From contig CALMZW010000324.1 of assembly GCA_937870605.1 (NCBI GenBank), positions 1-5,864 of the forward strand: DNA of 5,864 bases. Reading direction: 5' to 3'. The notes under the pieces are model-generated. The model made no database searches and was not told the DNA's origin. It saw only the letters and a program-made list of their open reading frames with translations. Numbering within the stretch: position 1 is the stretch's first letter; each line of letters opens with the position of its first letter. The DNA is from an uncultured Synergistaceae bacterium. Lineage in GTDB: Bacteria; Synergistota; Synergistia; Synergistales; Aminobacteriaceae. The position numbers were made by a program, and so were the translations under genes. Shown in pieces: positions 5,327 to 5,864 of the stretch.

Positions 5327-5864
5327 ATGCACAATTATGAACAGTTTTCACGGAATGCGGATATTTCGATCCGCGAACGCCTTTCCGACGCAATCGCGTT
5401 GAACCTCGGCATCGCCGGGCGCCCCGAAACAGGAGGCGAGGAACACTTTGCCTGCGCGGCGCATACGGACTTTCTGCGCCACGCGGGGTTCTCGGTCGAA
5501 ACGCCGTTTAGCGGCATTCCAACCGCCTTTTGCGCAACGGCAGGAAGCGGCTTTCCCGTTGTCGCGCTTCTCGCGGAATACGACGCGCTTCCGCTGATCG
5601 GGCACGGATGCGGACACTGCCTTCACGGGAGCATGTCCTCGCTTGCAGGCGCGGCGTTGCTCCCGCTCATGGCCGAACTCGGAGGAACCCTGCGTGTCGT
5701 CGGCACGCCCGCCGAAGAGACCAACGGGGCCAAAGTGACCATGGCCGAGATGGGCGTCTTCGACGACGTGACGCTTGCCGTCATGCTCCACTGCAACGAT
5801 GTCACGAGCTTCGTCCGCTACCGTTCCCTCGCGATGGACGCGCCCGAGTTCACATTCACGGGAA
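5327..5864 (+). CDS. M20-family amidohydrolase, N-terminal part (3' partial)
   Basis: The gene begins at ATG 5327 with an AGGGAGG site 7 bases upstream and stays open to the window edge, giving the first 179 residues of a protein that would normally be about 400. It belongs to the zinc/manganese-dependent M20 peptidases, most like the M20D amidohydrolases (aminobenzoyl-glutamate hydrolase and PM20D2-like enzymes), which cleave amide bonds of N-acyl amino acids or small dipeptides. Visible motifs are LLAEYDALPLIGHGCGH (81-97), with Asp86 and metal-site Cys95/His97; VVGTPAEETNGAKVTM (124-139), with the Glu130-Glu131 pair; and MLH, with His155. The position after CGH is Cys98, where relatives usually have Asn or Asp. 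There is no signal peptide, so it is probably cytoplasmic. It is divergent from the acyl-CoA ligase, and together they could release and activate an acid. The dimerisation domain and C-terminal metal ligand lie outside the window. Confidence 0.88.
   Translation, partial: MHNYEQFSRNADISIRERLSDAIALNLGIAGRPETGGEEHFACAAHTDFLRHAGFSVETPFSGIPTAFCATAGSGFPVVALLAEYDALPLIGHGCGHCLHGSMSSLAGAALLPLMAELGGTLRVVGTPAEETNGAKVTMAEMGVFDDVTLAVMLHCNDVTSFVRYRSLAMDAPEFTFTG

Noticed and set aside
1..5864. CRISPR array, tRNA/rRNA, insertion sequence or prophage signatures
   Set aside because: I saw no regularly spaced direct repeats, no tRNA-like clover-leaf or rRNA-like stretch, no terminal inverted repeats and no transposase or integrase motif on either strand.

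Overview
This 5,864-base stretch of GC-rich bacterial chromosome carries seven protein-coding genes, two of them cut by the window edges. There is no RNA gene, mobile element or CRISPR array. Codons favour G or C at the third position, and several genes have strong AGGAGG-type ribosome binding sites. The mix of a small rubredoxin-free ferritin-like protein, a D-2-hydroxyacid dehydrogenase, an acyl-CoA-ligase-type enzyme and an M20 amidohydrolase would suit an anaerobic, amino-acid- or organic-acid-fermenting bacterium. Synergistota is one guess, but it rests on general impression only; no phylogenetic marker is present.

Layout: (1) Positions 2-298 (+) hold the 3' end of an unrecognised gene. 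(2) A GC-rich hairpin at 311-348 lies between it and the converging minus-strand genes. (3) A minus-strand operon reads right to left: a D-2-hydroxyacid dehydrogenase (3082-2075), a ten-helix EamA/DMT-family transporter (2032-1163, probable TTG start) and an exodeoxyribonuclease III (1137-355). (4) Divergent from it, with promoter-like sequences for both directions in the 150-base gap, is a ferritin-like protein of the rubrerythrin superfamily (3233-3706, +). (5) A textbook rho-independent terminator (3731-3767) separates it from a convergent AMP-forming acyl-CoA-synthetase-like ligase (5247-3769, -). (6) Divergent from the ligase is an M20-family amidohydrolase (5327 to the window end, +). 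A perfect 12-base palindrome lies between these last two genes.

How the genes work together is mostly inference. The dehydrogenase and EamA transporter could handle and move a 2-keto/2-hydroxy acid. ExoIII is a base-excision-repair nuclease that seems to share their transcript. The ferritin-like protein probably serves iron or peroxide handling. The amidohydrolase and the ligase could release a carboxylic acid from an amide and activate it as a CoA thioester. No clearly novel multi-gene system was found. The points worth a second look are residue-level oddities in conserved motifs (ligase hinge, dehydrogenase cofactor loop, amidohydrolase metal site), the palindrome, and the unassigned gene fragment at the left edge.
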